Origin: Candidatus Bathyarchaeota archaeon
GTDB taxonomy: Archaea > Thermoproteota > Bathyarchaeia > TCS64
Length of the DNA: 6,190 nt
Assembly: GCA_016934355.1 (NCBI GenBank)
Contig: JAFGTA010000223.1
Coordinates: 1 to 6,190 of the forward strand
Reading direction: 5' to 3'
Part shown: positions 5,658 to 6,190 of the stretch, piece after piece
How positions within the stretch are numbered: position 1 is the stretch's first letter
How the letters are laid out: each line of letters opens with the position of its first letter
Notes under the pieces: generated by a model
What the model saw: only the letters and a program-made list of their open reading frames with translations
Databases searched by the model: none
Told to the model about the DNA's origin: nothing
Position numbers and translations under genes: made by a program

Positions 5658-5659
5658 CT
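5631..5659 (-). terminator. Weak terminator candidate after the amidohydrolase
   Basis: A T6 run on the minus strand (5636-5631) follows the amidohydrolase stop by about 20 bases. A short GCTT/AAGC stem (5659-5656 with 5649-5646) precedes it by several bases. The T-run alone may suffice in archaea; the stem is too weak to weigh much. Confidence 0.35.
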
Positions 5660-6190
5660 ACCTACGGTAAACCACTCTACCGTCAACCACGGTCATGATT
5701 GTCTCAATGTTCTTAAGGTCCTCCGGGTCGATGGTCAACGGGTCCCTGTCAACGACGACGAGGTCAGCCAGCTTCCCCGGCTCGATGCTCCCCTTGACGC
5801 CCTCATCCCAAGCCGCGTAGGCGCCGTCGACGCTGTACGCCCTGATCGCCTCGATGACGGTGACCCCCTCGGCGGCGTAGAGCACGTCCCCGCCGCTTGT
5901 CCTGCGGGTCACCATCCCGTAGATGCCGTACCAAGGATTCGGAGTGCAGATGGAGGCGTCGCTGTGCCCCGGCGCCGGGATGCCCCTATCGATGAGGGTC
6001 CTGTGAGGCCACATGTACCGCATGGCCTCCTCGCCCCTGTTCGCCTTGTAGGCGTCCCCGAGGTCGTGGAGGAAACCCGTCGCCGACGCGTCTATGACGC
6101 CCAGCTCCAGCAGCCTGTCCTGTATGGCTGGCGTCACATAGCAGCAGTGCTCGATCCGGTGCCTGTGGTCGTCACGGGGCTGCCTCTTCA
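5658..6190 (-). CDS. YtcJ-like amidohydrolase family 3, N-terminal part outside the window
   Basis: The frame is open to the right edge; 176 residues of the C-terminal part are visible, ending at TAG 5658. The first visible residues include HRHRIEHC, the metal-site HxxEH-type motif of the amidohydrolase 3 family. These are followed by PAPGHSDAS, where the Asp is the usual late metal/catalytic residue, NPWYGIYGMVTRRTSGG, AIRAYSVDGAYAAWDE and GSIEPGKLADLVVVDRDPLTIDPEDL, with the C-terminal strand TIMTVVDGRVVY. This order is characteristic of YtcJ-like proteins, usually 500-550 residues, metal-dependent hydrolases of the TIM-barrel amidohydrolase superfamily with mostly unknown substrates. The GTG at 6137 is internal, because the conserved HRIEH motif lies upstream of it in the same frame. 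No link to the neighbouring TIGR04076 genes is evident. Confidence 0.9.
   Translation of the reverse strand, partial: KRQPRDDHRHRIEHCCYVTPAIQDRLLELGVIDASATGFLHDLGDAYKANRGEEAMRYMWPHRTLIDRGIPAPGHSDASICTPNPWYGIYGMVTRRTSGGDVLYAAEGVTVIEAIRAYSVDGAYAAWDEGVKGSIEPGKLADLVVVDRDPLTIDPEDLKNIETIMTVVDGRVVYRR

Noticed and set aside
5658..6137. GTG 6137 as the amidohydrolase start
   Set aside because: The same frame continues to the window edge and encodes the conserved HRIEH motif upstream of this GTG.
1..6190. CRISPR array, tRNA genes, toxin-antitoxin or defence module
   Set aside because: I saw no regularly spaced direct repeats, no tRNA-like T-arm and acceptor pairing, and no gene with defence-family motifs.

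Overview
The window looks like a GC-rich archaeal chromosome or contig. The archaeal indicators are a FilR1/DUF1724-type winged-helix regulator (a family typical of Euryarchaeota and their relatives), frequent AGG and ATA codons, TATA-like boxes (TTTAAA, TTTTAATA) in front of genes, and Shine-Dalgarno sites that match archaeal 16S 3' ends (AAGGAGG, GTGATC). No rRNA or other marker gene is present, so I cannot place it below domain level. Bathyarchaeia-like or Thermoplasmatota-like lineages are guesses only.

Layout. Positions 1-2929 hold three genes on the minus strand, read right to left. They encode a 76-residue protein of unknown function (2929-2699), a multi-pass DUF1624/HGSNAT-like membrane acyltransferase candidate (2596-1421), and a membrane-anchored serine hydrolase of the beta-lactamase/penicillin-binding class (1411 to beyond position 1, C-terminus missing). 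The last two are 9 bases apart and probably cotranscribed. Two abutting palindromes lie between the small gene and the acyltransferase. The FilR1-type regulator (3033-3824, plus) is divergent from the small gene across a 103-base intergenic region, so it may control the minus-strand set, itself, or both.

Positions 3821-4657 (minus) encode a membrane-anchored metallo-beta-lactamase-fold hydrolase of the MptE/DHPPS-like branch. It is convergent with the regulator, and the two stop codons interlock in a single CTAG. Upstream of it is a 238-base non-coding stretch with a good TATA box, a long imperfect hairpin beginning at the predicted transcription start, and a second perfect hairpin. This is the best candidate for something undescribed: a small structured RNA or a long structured leader.

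Positions 4896-5513 (minus) hold two tandem TIGR04076-family genes joined by a GTGA start/stop overlap. The downstream copy carries a one-base insertion that breaks the frame, although the remainder is well conserved. A hairpin plus T8 terminator overlaps its stop codon. Positions 5658-6190 (minus) are the C-terminal third or so of a YtcJ-like amidohydrolase that runs off the right edge.

No CRISPR array, tRNA, rRNA, transposase or recognisable defence system is visible. The possible common theme is cell-surface or exported chemistry (acyl transfer, serine hydrolysis, exported metallohydrolase) next to an archaeal regulator. That link is inferred from proximity alone.
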